From Caldifarciminota bacterium (GTDB lineage Bacteria; Hydrothermota; UBA3073), in the NCBI GenBank assembly GCA_030606335.1, contig JAUWGP010000025.1:1-39370 (forward strand): a stretch of DNA of 39,370 nt, written 5' to 3'. Positions 1 to 6,909 of the stretch are shown here, one piece after another. Position numbers and translations under genes: made by a program. The notes below the pieces were generated by a model. The model saw only the letters and a list, made by a program, of their open reading frames with translations. It did no database searches and had not been told where the DNA came from. Position 1 is the first letter of the stretch. Each line of letters opens with the position of its first letter.

Positions 1-2
1 GC

Positions 3-68
3 ATATACCTGTATCGGCTGGAGGCTGGTTCATATACTGAGACGAGGAAGGTTGTTATGATGAGATAG
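3..68 (+). CDS. C-terminal end of a secreted protein with a FlgD-like/type IX sorting domain (partial)
   Basis: The window opens inside a gene. Reading from base 3 gives 21 codons and a TAG stop: IYLYRLEAGSYTETRKVVMM, then R. This matches the last strands of the sorting domain seen complete at 8694-10409 (IYLYRLTAEGYDFTRKMYLV), where the usual pattern is SGIYLYRL, a short turn, then (T/A)RKxxLxx at the carboxyl end. It is therefore very probably the end of another large exported surface protein whose body lies left of the window. The functional domain cannot be seen. Confidence 0.75.
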   Translation: MYLYRLEAGSYTETRKVVMMR

Positions 69-130
69 AAGGGAGAAATGAATAATTGCTCTAATTTCTA
101 ATGTCTAAGGATAAGGTTGAAAGGAGGAAA

Positions 131-173
131 GTTGATTGGTTAATTAGTTGAATAGTTGATTAGTTGATTAGGA
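131..173. repeat. Octamer word array (GTTGATTA-type)
   Basis: Five consecutive degenerate units of period 8 (GTTGATTG, GTTAATTA, GTTGAATA, GTTGATTA, GTTGATTA). The same words occur inverted near 6210-6240 and singly near 17008-17022. The array is non-coding and lies just upstream of the promoter at 231. Confidence 0.7.
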
Positions 174-190
174 AAAAAATCTGTGTAATC

Positions 191-259
191 AGAGATTTCT
201 GGACTTTTTTAGAAATCACAAAGAAATAACTTGACAAATTGGTGTTTTTTCATTATATT
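191..259 (+). promoter_or_regulatory. Sigma-70-type promoter with upstream inverted-repeat element (module copy 1)
   Basis: The -35 TTGACA (231-236), a 17 bp spacer and the -10 TATATT (254-259) form a strong promoter. Upstream, GATTTCT (194-200) and AGAAATC (211-217) make an inverted repeat that ends 14 nt before the -35 box. The stretch from about 184 to 209 is nearly identical to the module at 10515-10540. The module points at the IS110 element, so it may once have driven the small secreted gene at 1969, with the insertion now between them. Confidence 0.75.
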
Positions 260-305
260 ATATATATAGATATCTTTTAAAACTTTCATTGAGAAGGGAG
301 GTAAA

Positions 306-371
306 ATGGAAGAATTAAAAAATGTAAAGTTCAAAATGCAAAATTACAAAAAGATATCCTATAAAGTGTAA
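306..371 (+). CDS. Possible 21-codon leader or truncated ORF
   Basis: An ATG preceded by GGGAGG (296-301) opens a 21-codon frame (MEELKNVKFKMQNYKKISYK, then V and stop), about 40 nt after the predicted start of the promoter at 231. The body is lysine-rich and made of word repeats (AAATGCAAAATTACAAAA style), so it may be low-complexity filler. It could also be the start of a gene broken by the adjacent insertion. Only the ribosome-binding site argues for translation. Confidence 0.2.
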   Translation: MEELKNVKFKMQNYKKISYKV

Positions 372-416
372 AGATAAAAATTAACAGATTTTCAAAGATC
401 AACTGTTCTTTCTCAA

Positions 417-1637
417 TCAAGCAGGCATAAAGACCCTTTCGGGTTTGTAGACTTCTCCGCTTTTGAGCATACTCAGGCAAAGGTGAGCCAATTTTTTGGC
501 TACACAGATAAGGGCCTGTTTACCGTTTTTCCCTTGAGATACTTTCTTGTGATAAAGTGCTCTGAATTCGGGATTATGATTTATGCAAGCAACAGCAGCT
601 ATGTAGAGTGCCCATCTTAGGTACTTAGGACCACGTTTTGAAATTTTGTTACCTTTTTTGGTCTCCCCGGATTCGAAGATCTGAGGGAAAAAACCTATGT
701 GGCCTATGAGTTGTTTGCCCGAGGCGAAGGTTTGGCCTTTCAAACCTACAGCAGATAAGACAGCGGCTACAGTCTTGGGACCTACGCCTGGGATAGTCAA
801 TAGATTAGCTCCGGGAAAGCTGTTAGTGTCATCATTATTTGAAGGAGAGAGAATTTCTTGAATCCTTTGGTTCAACTCATCTATAGACTTATCGAGATGC
901 TCAACATGGGTAAGTAATATACTCAAGTTTAATCCTCTGGCATCTTTGGCTCTACCGGAGAAGATAGAATCTTTGGCTGTATCTATAAGCTGCTGAATCT
1001 CTTTGATGTTGAAATTATTACCTTTGATAGAACGGACTATCTTCTCGATCTTCTTAGACTTAGCCTTAGCCAAATCTTTAGCTGTGGGATAGGCCTTAAG
1101 TATCGCGGTTGAAGCCACAGCAAAGGGATTTTTGATAGCTGTCTTGGAATATTCAGGAAATACCAGGCTCAATAGGCTGTAGGCTTGGCGTTCATAGTTC
1201 TTTCGATCTTTGATAAGCTCATATCTCAGTTTAGTAAACTCTCTGAGGGCTTGTATCAACTCTTCTGGTATGAAGCTGGCAGCATATTCCTTAGAGCGCA
1301 AGAGCCCTGCAATGACATAGGCGTCTATATCATCAGTCTTGGCTTTCTTGCGTAGTGCTTCTCTAAACTTATTGGTCTGGTGGGGATTGAGCACAATTAC
1401 TTTGAATCCTTCACTGTTCAACAGACAATACAGATTTTCCCACCAGATGCCTGTGGCTTCTATTCCAACTAAGAGATTATCTGGTGTGAGACTTAGCTCC
1501 TCAAGCCGAGATATGATCTTGCTAAAGCCTTGATTGTTATTCTGGAGGGTGAAGGCCTTAGTGAATCTCTCACCATCATTGTCTAAAATGACGAACCGAG
1601 AGGTTGACTTTGAAACATCGATACCCATGTAATTCAT
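417..1637 (-). CDS. IS110-family DEDD transposase
   Basis: A 406-residue recombinase that moves its own element through an RNA-guided reaction. The N-terminal RuvC-like DEDD domain shows D7 (MGIDVSK), E60 (VGIEATG) and D102/D105 (KTDDIDAY), the spacing expected of IS110 enzymes. A helical linker follows. The C-terminal Transposase_20 domain begins at LLTIPGVGPKTVAAVL and continues through IGFFPQIFESGETKKG and ISKRGPKYLRWAL. The serine of the ESG segment is the likely nucleophile by family analogy. The ATG has a clear AGGAGG site nearby (AGGAGGTGTTAGTATTATG on the minus strand). The frame is intact with no stop or missing motif, so the copy may still be active. Its own promoter is at 1892-1919, giving a leader of about 250 nt. 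Confidence 0.95.
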   Translation of the reverse strand: MNYMGIDVSKSTSRFVILDNDGERFTKAFTLQNNNQGFSKIISRLEELSLTPDNLLVGIEATGIWWENLYCLLNSEGFKVIVLNPHQTNKFREALRKKAKTDDIDAYVIAGLLRSKEYAASFIPEELIQALREFTKLRYELIKDRKNYERQAYSLLSLVFPEYSKTAIKNPFAVASTAILKAYPTAKDLAKAKSKKIEKIVRSIKGNNFNIKEIQQLIDTAKDSIFSGRAKDARGLNLSILLTHVEHLDKSIDELNQRIQEILSPSNNDDTNSFPGANLLTIPGVGPKTVAAVLSAVGLKGQTFASGKQLIGHIGFFPQIFESGETKKGNKISKRGPKYLRWALYIAAVACINHNPEFRALYHKKVSQGKNGKQALICVAKKLAHLCLSMLKSGEVYKPERVFMPA

Positions 1638-1644
1638 AATACTA

Positions 1645-1886
1645 ACACCTCCTTTTAGATTAAAAACTTTTGCTCTTTTTCAGTTGGGGAGCTATATTCC
1701 TACAGATATCTAACCAAATATATCCTGGGATATAAATGGTAACCAAATATCAATTGACCCCATAGTATCCTGAATGAATATTCCCAGTTAGATATGCAGG
1801 AAGCAACAGTCTTAGTTAAATGGTGGCATATGCCCCATAAGGAGGGTCGCAAGCTGTCTCCCTGCTGAGAAAGAGCGTAATTAATA
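1645..1886 (-). ncRNA. Candidate bridge (guide) RNA region of the IS110 element
   Basis: This untranslated leader runs from just after the promoter at 1892-1919 to the transposase ribosome-binding site. Features seen: the palindrome GGCATATGCC (plus-strand 1824-1834 region); an 11-nt direct repeat TAACCAAATAT at 1711-1721 and 1740-1750; and the 10-mer TATCCTGAAT at 1766-1775, repeated at the presumed element terminus (1927-1936). In IS110-group elements the upstream non-coding end encodes an RNA whose loops match donor ends and target. The terminal 10-mer match is what a donor-binding loop would show. The call rests on position and on this match, not on a folded structure. Confidence 0.5.
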
Positions 1887-1891
1887 AATAT

Positions 1892-1919
1892 ATTATAACA
1901 TATAAATCTTAAAAAGCAA
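1892..1919 (-). promoter_or_regulatory. Promoter for the IS110 leader RNA and transposase
   Basis: On the minus strand: -35 TTGCTT (1914-1919), 16 bp spacer, -10 TATAAT (1892-1897). Transcription would begin near 1885, about 250 nt before the transposase ATG. Confidence 0.6.
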
Positions 1920-1968
1920 AGTTTTTTATCCTGAATATTCAGGGTGAACATTATACCAGGAGGGATGT

Positions 1969-2229
1969 ATGAAAAAAAGTTTGGTAATTATATTTGCCAT
2001 TATGTTGTTCACTACACCTTCATTCGCACAGATAGAGGAAGAATATACAGAAGAGGAAGCTATACAGTTGATAGCTGCCTATGGGGCAAGAGAGATGGAG
2101 GCAAATGTGATGGCTGAAGAGGAACTTGAAAAGATAGATAATCTTAAGATACTATTATCAGAAGTGGAAAAGGAGATAGCTGAGATTCAGGAAAGACTTA
2201 GAGAGATTGAGGAAGAGAAGAGTGATTAA
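1969..2229 (+). CDS. Small secreted coiled-coil protein
   Basis: An 86-residue product with a signal peptide (MKKSLVIIFAIMLFTTPSFA, cleavage after SFA). A very acidic mature part follows: a segment YTEEEAIQLIAAYGAREMEA, then a heptad-rich coiled coil (about residues 50-84) ending EEEKSD. The ATG has a good AGGAGG site. The region resembles the N-terminal coiled-coil half of longer periplasmic LysM-type proteins, but no LysM or other domain follows, so it is either a genuine small periplasmic protein or a truncated one. It stands alone between the IS110 element and a strong terminator. Function unknown. Confidence 0.75.
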   Translation: MKKSLVIIFAIMLFTTPSFAQIEEEYTEEEAIQLIAAYGAREMEANVMAEEELEKIDNLKILLSEVEKEIAEIQERLREIEEEKSD

Positions 2230-2267
2230 AGAAATAAGGATTTTGCATTATTCTATATAAATATATA

Positions 2268-2302
2268 AACGGGGCTGTTTAAAAAATTCAGCCCCGTTTT
2301 TT
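2268..2302 (+). terminator. Rho-independent terminator
   Basis: A perfect 10 bp stem AACGGGGCTG / CAGCCCCGTT with an 11-nt loop, followed by a T run (2297-2302). It ends the 1969 gene. On the other strand the same hairpin, with a weaker T tract, lies just past the serA stop and may act in both directions. Confidence 0.9.
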
Positions 2303-2322
2303 AAGTATGTGATATAACCTCT

Positions 2323-3216
2323 TTATAGTAATTCTTCCTTTATTATCCTAACCACCTCTTCTCCAATTCTTGCCTGTGCTTCTTTAGTAGATGCACCAAT
2401 ATGTGGAGTGAATGTAACGTTTGTCAACTCCATAAGCCCTGATGTCTCAGGTGGTTCAACTTCATAAACGTCCAAGGAAGCACCAGTAATCTTACCTTCT
2501 TTTAACGCATCAAGTAGAGCCTTCTCATCTACCACACCACCCCTGGCGCAATTCACAACTATCGCATTCTGTTTCATCTTTCCAAGAGCATCAGTTCCGA
2601 TAAGATGTTTCGTCTTGTCAGTTAAAGGAGTATGAATGGATATATAATCACTGTCTTTAAAGAGTATATCAAGTTCTACCATATCAATATCTTCTAAACT
2701 TACATAAGGATCATATGCAATAACCTTCATACCAAGAGCTTTTGCTCTCTTTATCAGCTCTTTACCGATTCTCCCAACTCCTATAATACCAAGTGTCTTA
2801 TTAAGCAGTTCCGTACCCTTTAGTTGTTTCTTATCCCATTTTCCCTCTTTAATACCTATTGTGCCCTTTACAATATGCCTCGAGAGGGCGAACATATGTG
2901 CGATTACAAGCTCTGCAACAGATGCAGATGACGCAGCAGGTGTATTTATTACCTTTATACCCTTCCCTTCAGCATATGAAACATCGATGTTGTCAATCCC
3001 TACACCACCCCTTATAATGAGCTTCATCTTTTCCATTTTATCTATCATATCTTTACGAACCTTTGTCGCAGACCTCACAACCATACACTCATAATCTTTA
3101 ACCTTAGCAATCAAATCCTCCTTGGGAAGAGAAGAGAGGTCATTCACTTCTACTCCTAAATTTTGGAGTTCCTCAATTACAGCACTGGAAACTGGATCAG
3201 CTATAAGAACCTTCAT
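2323..3216 (-). CDS. serA: D-3-phosphoglycerate dehydrogenase, short form
   Basis: A cytoplasmic NAD-dependent enzyme oxidizing 3-phosphoglycerate to 3-phosphohydroxypyruvate, the first step of serine synthesis. At 297 residues it is the short form without the regulatory ACT domain, so classical serine feedback is not expected. Visible motifs: GVGIDNID (about 71-78), the NAD-binding GVGRIG (146-151), D169 of the AYDPY acidic site, and the catalytic set R225 (NCARGG), E254 (YEVEPPE) and H272 (TPHIGAST). The start has GGAGGG 4 nt upstream. It lies 16 nt after the class V aminotransferase, which supports the serine role over other 2-hydroxyacid dehydrogenase activities. Confidence 0.9.
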   Translation of the reverse strand: MKVLIADPVSSAVIEELQNLGVEVNDLSSLPKEDLIAKVKDYECMVVRSATKVRKDMIDKMEKMKLIIRGGVGIDNIDVSYAEGKGIKVINTPAASSASVAELVIAHMFALSRHIVKGTIGIKEGKWDKKQLKGTELLNKTLGIIGVGRIGKELIKRAKALGMKVIAYDPYVSLEDIDMVELDILFKDSDYISIHTPLTDKTKHLIGTDALGKMKQNAIVVNCARGGVVDEKALLDALKEGKITGASLDVYEVEPPETSGLMELTNVTFTPHIGASTKEAQARIGEEVVRIIKEELL

Positions 3217-3232
3217 AAACCCTCCATTGTTG

Positions 3233-4369
3233 TTATTTTAAAATTTCCATTGCCTTTGCAACGCCCTTTCCTAATTCAACCTTATATCCCAGGTCCTTGA
3301 GTGAGAGTTCAAGTGCAGATATAGCGGTTATAATGTCAAACTCTCCCATATAACCAAGGTGTGCTATACGAATAATTTTACCCTTGAGGTCTGCCTGTCC
3401 ACCTGCTACAGAGACCCCATATTTCTTATCAAGAGTCCTTTTAAGAGCTCCACCGTCTATATTTGATGGAACGTTAATTGCAGTCACTGCATTAGCTGGT
3501 TTCTTTGATAATAAAGAGAGTCCGAGTGTCTTTACAGCTTCTCTTGTTGCGTTTGCAAGTCTGGCATGTCTTTCGAGAACGTTATCAATGCCTTCTTCCT
3601 TTATCCTTGCGAGTGACTTATCCAGGGCTACAATGAGAGATACTCCTGGAGTATATGCGGTTGGAGATTTCTTTTCAAGGGCTATTCTCTGTTTGGTGAA
3701 ATTAAAGTAGTATTTTGGACACCTTGATGTCTCAGTAAATCTCCATGCCTTATCTGATACCGAGACAAATGCAAGACCTGGTGGCAGCATAAGCCCCTTC
3801 TGACTGCCAGAAACGCAAATATCAACACCCCATTCATCTGTACGTATATCACAGGCACCAAGTCCAGATATTGCGTCCACAACAAGAAGAGTGTTAGGTT
3901 TATTCCTTACAATATCTCCATATTCTTTTATTGGGAAAAGTGTACCAGTGGATGTTTCACAAAGGGTTGTGAATACAGCCTTTATATCAGGGTATTGATC
4001 AAGCATCCTTTTTACTTCCTCAGGTTTTGCATAATCTCCCCATTCAACATTAAGAGAAACAACCTGTATTCCATAAGCCTTACAGATCTCTTCCCACCTT
4101 TCTCCGAACTTTCCACCCATGATACAAAGGACTCTGTCACCTGGTGAGAGCATGTTAGAAACTGCTCCCTCCATTGCTCCTGTACCTGATGATAGGAAGG
4201 TTAGAACTACATTATGGGTTTTGAATACAACCTTAAGGTCCTCACTAATTCTTACATATATCTCAGCAAATTCTGTAGTACGATGATGTATGATAGGCTT
4301 TGCTTCTGCAAGTCGAACATCATCGGGTACAGGTGTTGGACCCGGGGTCATAAGATAAACTTTTTTCAT
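3233..4369 (-). CDS. Class V aminotransferase (phosphoserine / serine-glyoxylate type)
   Basis: A 378-residue PLP enzyme of the AGXT-like class V group. The start at 4369 (MKKVYLMTPGPTPVP) is chosen because AGGAGG lies 5 nt upstream; the frame is open 11 codons further but without a site. Motifs: MTPGPTPVP substrate loop, SSGTGAME cofactor phosphate loop (about 60-67), D165 in VVDAISGLGA pairing with the PLP ring nitrogen, and the Schiff-base lysine K191 in SGSQKG. Because serA follows directly, its likely job is transamination of 3-phosphohydroxypyruvate to phosphoserine, as in bacteria lacking a canonical SerC. Alanine- or serine-glyoxylate transamination is the alternative. No serB is nearby. 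Confidence 0.85.
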   Translation of the reverse strand: MKKVYLMTPGPTPVPDDVRLAEAKPIIHHRTTEFAEIYVRISEDLKVVFKTHNVVLTFLSSGTGAMEGAVSNMLSPGDRVLCIMGGKFGERWEEICKAYGIQVVSLNVEWGDYAKPEEVKRMLDQYPDIKAVFTTLCETSTGTLFPIKEYGDIVRNKPNTLLVVDAISGLGACDIRTDEWGVDICVSGSQKGLMLPPGLAFVSVSDKAWRFTETSRCPKYYFNFTKQRIALEKKSPTAYTPGVSLIVALDKSLARIKEEGIDNVLERHARLANATREAVKTLGLSLLSKKPANAVTAINVPSNIDGGALKRTLDKKYGVSVAGGQADLKGKIIRIAHLGYMGEFDIITAISALELSLKDLGYKVELGKGVAKAMEILK

Positions 4370-4426
4370 AAAACCTCCTTGTTTAATAAACAGTATTTTC
4401 AAAAAACTTTTGCCTATTTTCTTCTA

Positions 4427-4444
4427 ATTCGTTAGCTAACGAAT
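4427..4444. promoter_or_regulatory. Perfect 18 bp palindrome upstream of the serine operon (putative operator)
   Basis: ATTCGTTAGCTAACGAAT is fully self-complementary with no loop, as expected for a dimeric repressor site rather than a hairpin. It lies about 58-75 nt upstream of the aminotransferase ATG and downstream of tRNA-Cys. I see no canonical promoter between the tRNA and the operon, so the site may act on read-through or on a weak promoter. Confidence 0.5.
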
Positions 4445-4513
4445 AACCTACAATTTTAAAAGCAGTTATCTACTTTTTGCTTTCATATCCTTTCATAAGG
4501 AACAATTTTTTAA

Positions 4514-4585
4514 AGGCGGCGAGCGGATTCGAACCGCTGAATAGTGGTTTTGCAGACCACCGCCTTACCTCTTGGCTACGCCGCC
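4514..4585 (-). tRNA. tRNA-Cys (GCA)
   Basis: A cloverleaf can be read on the minus strand: acceptor stem GGCGGCG / CGCCGCC, anticodon loop CTGCAAA with GCA at plus positions 4551-4553, T arm containing GGTTCGAATCC, and U as discriminator base, the cysteine identity base. The CCA end is not encoded. It has its own promoter at 4668-4696. Confidence 0.97.
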
Positions 4586-4667
4586 TGAAAATGTAGGATT
4601 GTAGATTTTCTCCTTAAAAGTTTGCTATCTTGTACTAATCATACAAGGTCAGGAGAAAACCGCTCGG

Positions 4668-4696
4668 ATTATAACATAAATTTAAAAAAAAGTCAA
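4668..4696 (-). promoter_or_regulatory. Promoter for tRNA-Cys
   Basis: Minus strand: -35 TTGACT (4691-4696), 17 bp spacer, -10 TATAAT (4668-4673). The roughly 75 nt leader before the tRNA can fold: TTTTCTCC/GGAGAAAA arms enclose an inner CTTGTA/TACAAG hairpin (about 4605-4660). Confidence 0.8.
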
Positions 4697-4862
4697 GAAA
4701 AAAGCATAGTCATTCTCATAAGAGATAAGAGTTAATATATGGAGAGGTTTCAAAGAGTGATATATAATAAAGTTATTTCATAGGAATTATCATTGAAGGA
4801 AAATGAGAGTTACAATAGAATCAGGAAGAGCTACAGGTAGTCTATATTATATTGTTGGGATA

Positions 4863-5093
4863 CTATCTTTTAAAAATTCTGAAGATGAATAATAAAAGAA
4901 CGAGAATTATACTTATAAGTATACAGGTGGTTAAAGGGAAGTAAAAAGTAAAATTTTCTTTTCTAATATAGATATCCCCGGGTAGGTTACCTAACCATGG
5001 AATTTTTCCAAAGAGGAGGAAAAAAAGACCTGCACCAAGGAGAATTATTCCTGATATTGTAAGTAGCTTACCTATCTGTCCGAATGACTGCAT
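4863..5093 (-). CDS. DUF2905 family small membrane protein
   Basis: A 76-residue protein with two membrane segments (about residues 10-28 and 52-72) flanking the conserved DUF2905 core KIPWLGNLPGDIYIRKENFT. The family is widespread in bacteria, often near DNA-metabolism or phosphoesterase genes; its role is unknown. The ATG is inside the end of the PHP gene (22 nt overlap), so the two are translationally coupled. A GAGGTC purine stretch lies 6 nt upstream of the start. Confidence 0.9.
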   Translation of the reverse strand: MQSFGQIGKLLTISGIILLGAGLFFLLFGKIPWLGNLPGDIYIRKENFTFYFPLTTCILISIILVLLLFIFRIFKR

Positions 5094-5890
5094 AGTCTTG
5101 ACCTCATTTTTGTGAGAACTTCGTAATCAACCCTGAAGTTACCTATCTTTTGATAGGGTTCAATGTCACCATGTGAATCCGAACCACCTGTTACAATCAA
5201 GTTTTCCTCTTCAGCAATTTTAAGATACCTTTCTACATCTCTTTTTTCATGTGAGGGATACCATACTTCAAGTCCCTCTATACCATCATCAATAAATTTG
5301 GATATAAGGTTATCATCTCCAAGGTATATCGGGTGTGCCAGAACAGGAATTCCTCCTGCATTTTTGATTATTCCAGCGACCTCTTTTACACTAATTTCAG
5401 GTTTTGGAACGTAACACGGTTTATCGTTACCAATATATAGAAAAAATGCATCTCTCAATTCATTTATAACACCTTTATCAAGGAGTACTCTTGCAATGTG
5501 GGGTCTTCCAATTATTTCACCCTTTACCTTTTTCCTCACTTCATCCATAGTTATGTCAAAGCCAAATTTGTTTAATTTTTCCACCATTTTCTTGCTGCGA
5601 GAAATTCTTGCTTTTTTAAGTCTCTGTGTAAATTGAATAAGTTTTTCATTTTTATGGTCAATAAAATATCCAAGAACGTGAATACTCATGTTTTTTTCTC
5701 TTGCAGAAAGTTCGGTTGCCGGTATAATCTCTATCCCCATCGAGTCAGTGTAATTATTTAATGCATCAACAGAGTCGTGGTCAGTAAATGCAATAGCACT
5801 GAGTTCAGACTCCTTAGCTCGTATAATAACCTCATCTGGTGTCAGATTACCATCTGAGAATGTTGTATGTATATGCAAATCAATCCACAT
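5072..5890 (-). CDS. PHP-domain phosphoesterase (TrpH/YciV, RNase AM-like)
   Basis: A 272-residue metal-dependent phosphoesterase of the PHP family. Known relatives hydrolyse 3',5'-nucleoside bisphosphates or act as 5'-3' exoribonucleases on short RNA. Metal-ligand motifs are all present: DLHIHTTFSDG (4-14), FTDHDS (35-40), E60, H71, GRPHIARVL, PVLAHP and TGGSDSHG near the end. I start at the ATG of MWIDLHIHT; the frame extends 4 codons to a TTG without a ribosome-binding site. It is upstream of, and overlaps, DUF2905. The substrate cannot be deduced. Confidence 0.88.
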   Translation of the reverse strand: MWIDLHIHTTFSDGNLTPDEVIIRAKESELSAIAFTDHDSVDALNNYTDSMGIEIIPATELSAREKNMSIHVLGYFIDHKNEKLIQFTQRLKKARISRSKKMVEKLNKFGFDITMDEVRKKVKGEIIGRPHIARVLLDKGVINELRDAFFLYIGNDKPCYVPKPEISVKEVAGIIKNAGGIPVLAHPIYLGDDNLISKFIDDGIEGLEVWYPSHEKRDVERYLKIAEEENLIVTGGSDSHGDIEPYQKIGNFRVDYEVLTKMRSRLCSHSDR

Positions 5891-5933
5891 AGTTAAATAC
5901 AAAGCAGTAAAGAGTAAGCAGTAATTGGTAATC

Positions 5934-6060
5934 GGTAATCAGTTATCGGTGAATTCCAAAGCGTATCAGGATACCGGGAAATCAGTAGGCAGAATATCAG
6001 ATTATCAGTATATCAGAACCTGATACTCTGGTCTGCTGATGTCCTTCCCAATGATACACT
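5934..6060. repeat. Dispersed intergenic composite repeat, copy A
   Basis: About 125 bp, nearly identical to 13328-13470. Shared blocks include CAGTTAT(C/T)GGT(G/A)AATTC, TATCAGGATACC, AATATCAGATTATCAG and CTCTGGTCTGCTGATGTCC. It contains period-8 words (AATATCAG, ATTATCAG, TATATCAG). Together with the elements at 6167 and 6206 it fills most of the 5891-6273 gap, where I see no gene. Confidence 0.85.
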
Positions 6061-6166
6061 TTCTTACTATAGGTCGTACAATTTCATCTGTAATCTACAA
6101 TCTAAAATTGAAAGGCGATTGACCCTGTTGAAATAGCTCACAAGTTCACATTTTAACTAACTTATC

Positions 6167-6193
6167 GTCCGTCAAACGACGGACTCCTACCAC
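6167..6193 (-). repeat. REP-like hairpin (GTAGGAGTCCGTC family)
   Basis: Stem GTCCGTC / GACGGAC with a 4-nt loop, followed by TCCTACCACA. On the minus strand it begins GTGGTAGGAGTCCGTC, a 16-mer repeated at 17036-17051. Confidence 0.7.
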
Positions 6194-6205
6194 ACTTATC
6201 ATTTA

Positions 6206-6277
6206 ATTTAATCAACCAATCAACTTTTCAACTAATCAACTTTCATCCCATTTAACATTCCACATTTCACATTTCAC
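6206..6277. repeat. Word arrays (AATCAACC- and ACATTTC-type)
   Basis: Degenerate tandem words AATCAACC/AATCAACT followed by TTAACATTC, CACATTTCA, CATTTCACC. They are the reverse complements of arrays at 131-173 and 16772-16868. The block runs up to the stop codon of the next gene. Confidence 0.65.
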
Positions 6278-6735
6278 CTGTCGTTTATCGCCTGTAATGC
6301 GAGTTCTACCGCCTCCTTCGGGGTTTCTGCCTTGATAATCCTTTCATCAATATCCCATGTAGAAAGACCTATAACCGGGATATCCAAGGATAGAGCAATT
6401 GCAACCTCGGACAATGTTCCGTATTTTCCATCTATTGCAATGATGCAGTCAGATGTTTTAACTAAGATAACATTTCTTGCGGTTCCCATACCTGTTACTA
6501 TAGGTATGTCAATATAAGGATTCGCTGAGGATGGAAAGTCACCTGGCAATATGCCAATAGTAATTCCTCCTTCTTCTCTTGCTCCTTTTGCAGCGGATTC
6601 CATGACACCAGTGAGTCCGCCACAAACAAGTATCGCACCATGTTTTGCAATTGCCCTCCCTACTTCGGTAGCAAGTGATTTAATATCGGTTGTTATCACG
6701 GAGCCGCCCGAAACACCTATAAGATGTCTTTTCAT
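6274..6735 (-). CDS. TIGR00725 / LOG-like Rossmann protein
   Basis: A 153-residue cytoplasmic protein of the lysine-decarboxylase-like (LOG/SLOG) Rossmann superfamily. It begins IGVSGGSV, has CGGLTGVMESAAKGAREEGG (the nucleotide-binding glycine segment) at about residues 38-57, and a DGKYGTLSEVAIAL segment in place of the PGGxGTxxE motif of phosphoribohydrolases. The Glu is kept but the PGG is not, so cytokinin-type nucleotide hydrolysis is uncertain. The length is normal for TIGR00725. AAAGG precedes the ATG. It stands alone between repeat DNA and a 174-nt gap before uvrC. Confidence 0.82.
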   Translation of the reverse strand: MKRHLIGVSGGSVITTDIKSLATEVGRAIAKHGAILVCGGLTGVMESAAKGAREEGGITIGILPGDFPSSANPYIDIPIVTGMGTARNVILVKTSDCIIAIDGKYGTLSEVAIALSLDIPVIGLSTWDIDERIIKAETPKEAVELALQAINDR

Positions 6736-6909
6736 AACCTTTAACCACAGATGTTTATAAATTAGAAAAGGATTGAAGGAATATTTTAACTATTTTATAA
6801 CTCATAAATAGTTAGTCTTGAATTCTTATGTATTTAGTCTATAAATGTTAATATGATTTGAATGTTTTATATACATAGTTTTTAGGTCTGTAGTCTTCGG
6901 TCTATGGTC

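Larger units (their letters stand above)
372..1945 (-). mobile_element. IS110-family insertion sequence (ends approximate)
   Basis: The element contains the transposase gene 417-1637 and about 300 nt of non-coding DNA upstream of it. IS110 elements have no terminal inverted repeats or long target duplications, so the ends cannot be fixed by inspection. The right (transposase start) side probably ends near the 14 bp palindrome CCTGAATATTCAGG (1930-1943), because an ordinary ribosome-binding site for the gene at 1969 follows at once. The left side lies somewhere in about 300-416. IS110 recombinases are guided by an RNA from the element's non-coding end, and the long leader fits that design. Confidence 0.6.

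Noticed and set aside
1700..1951. 83-codon minus-strand ORF upstream of the transposase
   Set aside because: It has no ribosome-binding site, covers the putative promoter and guide-RNA region, and its protein looks like translated non-coding DNA.
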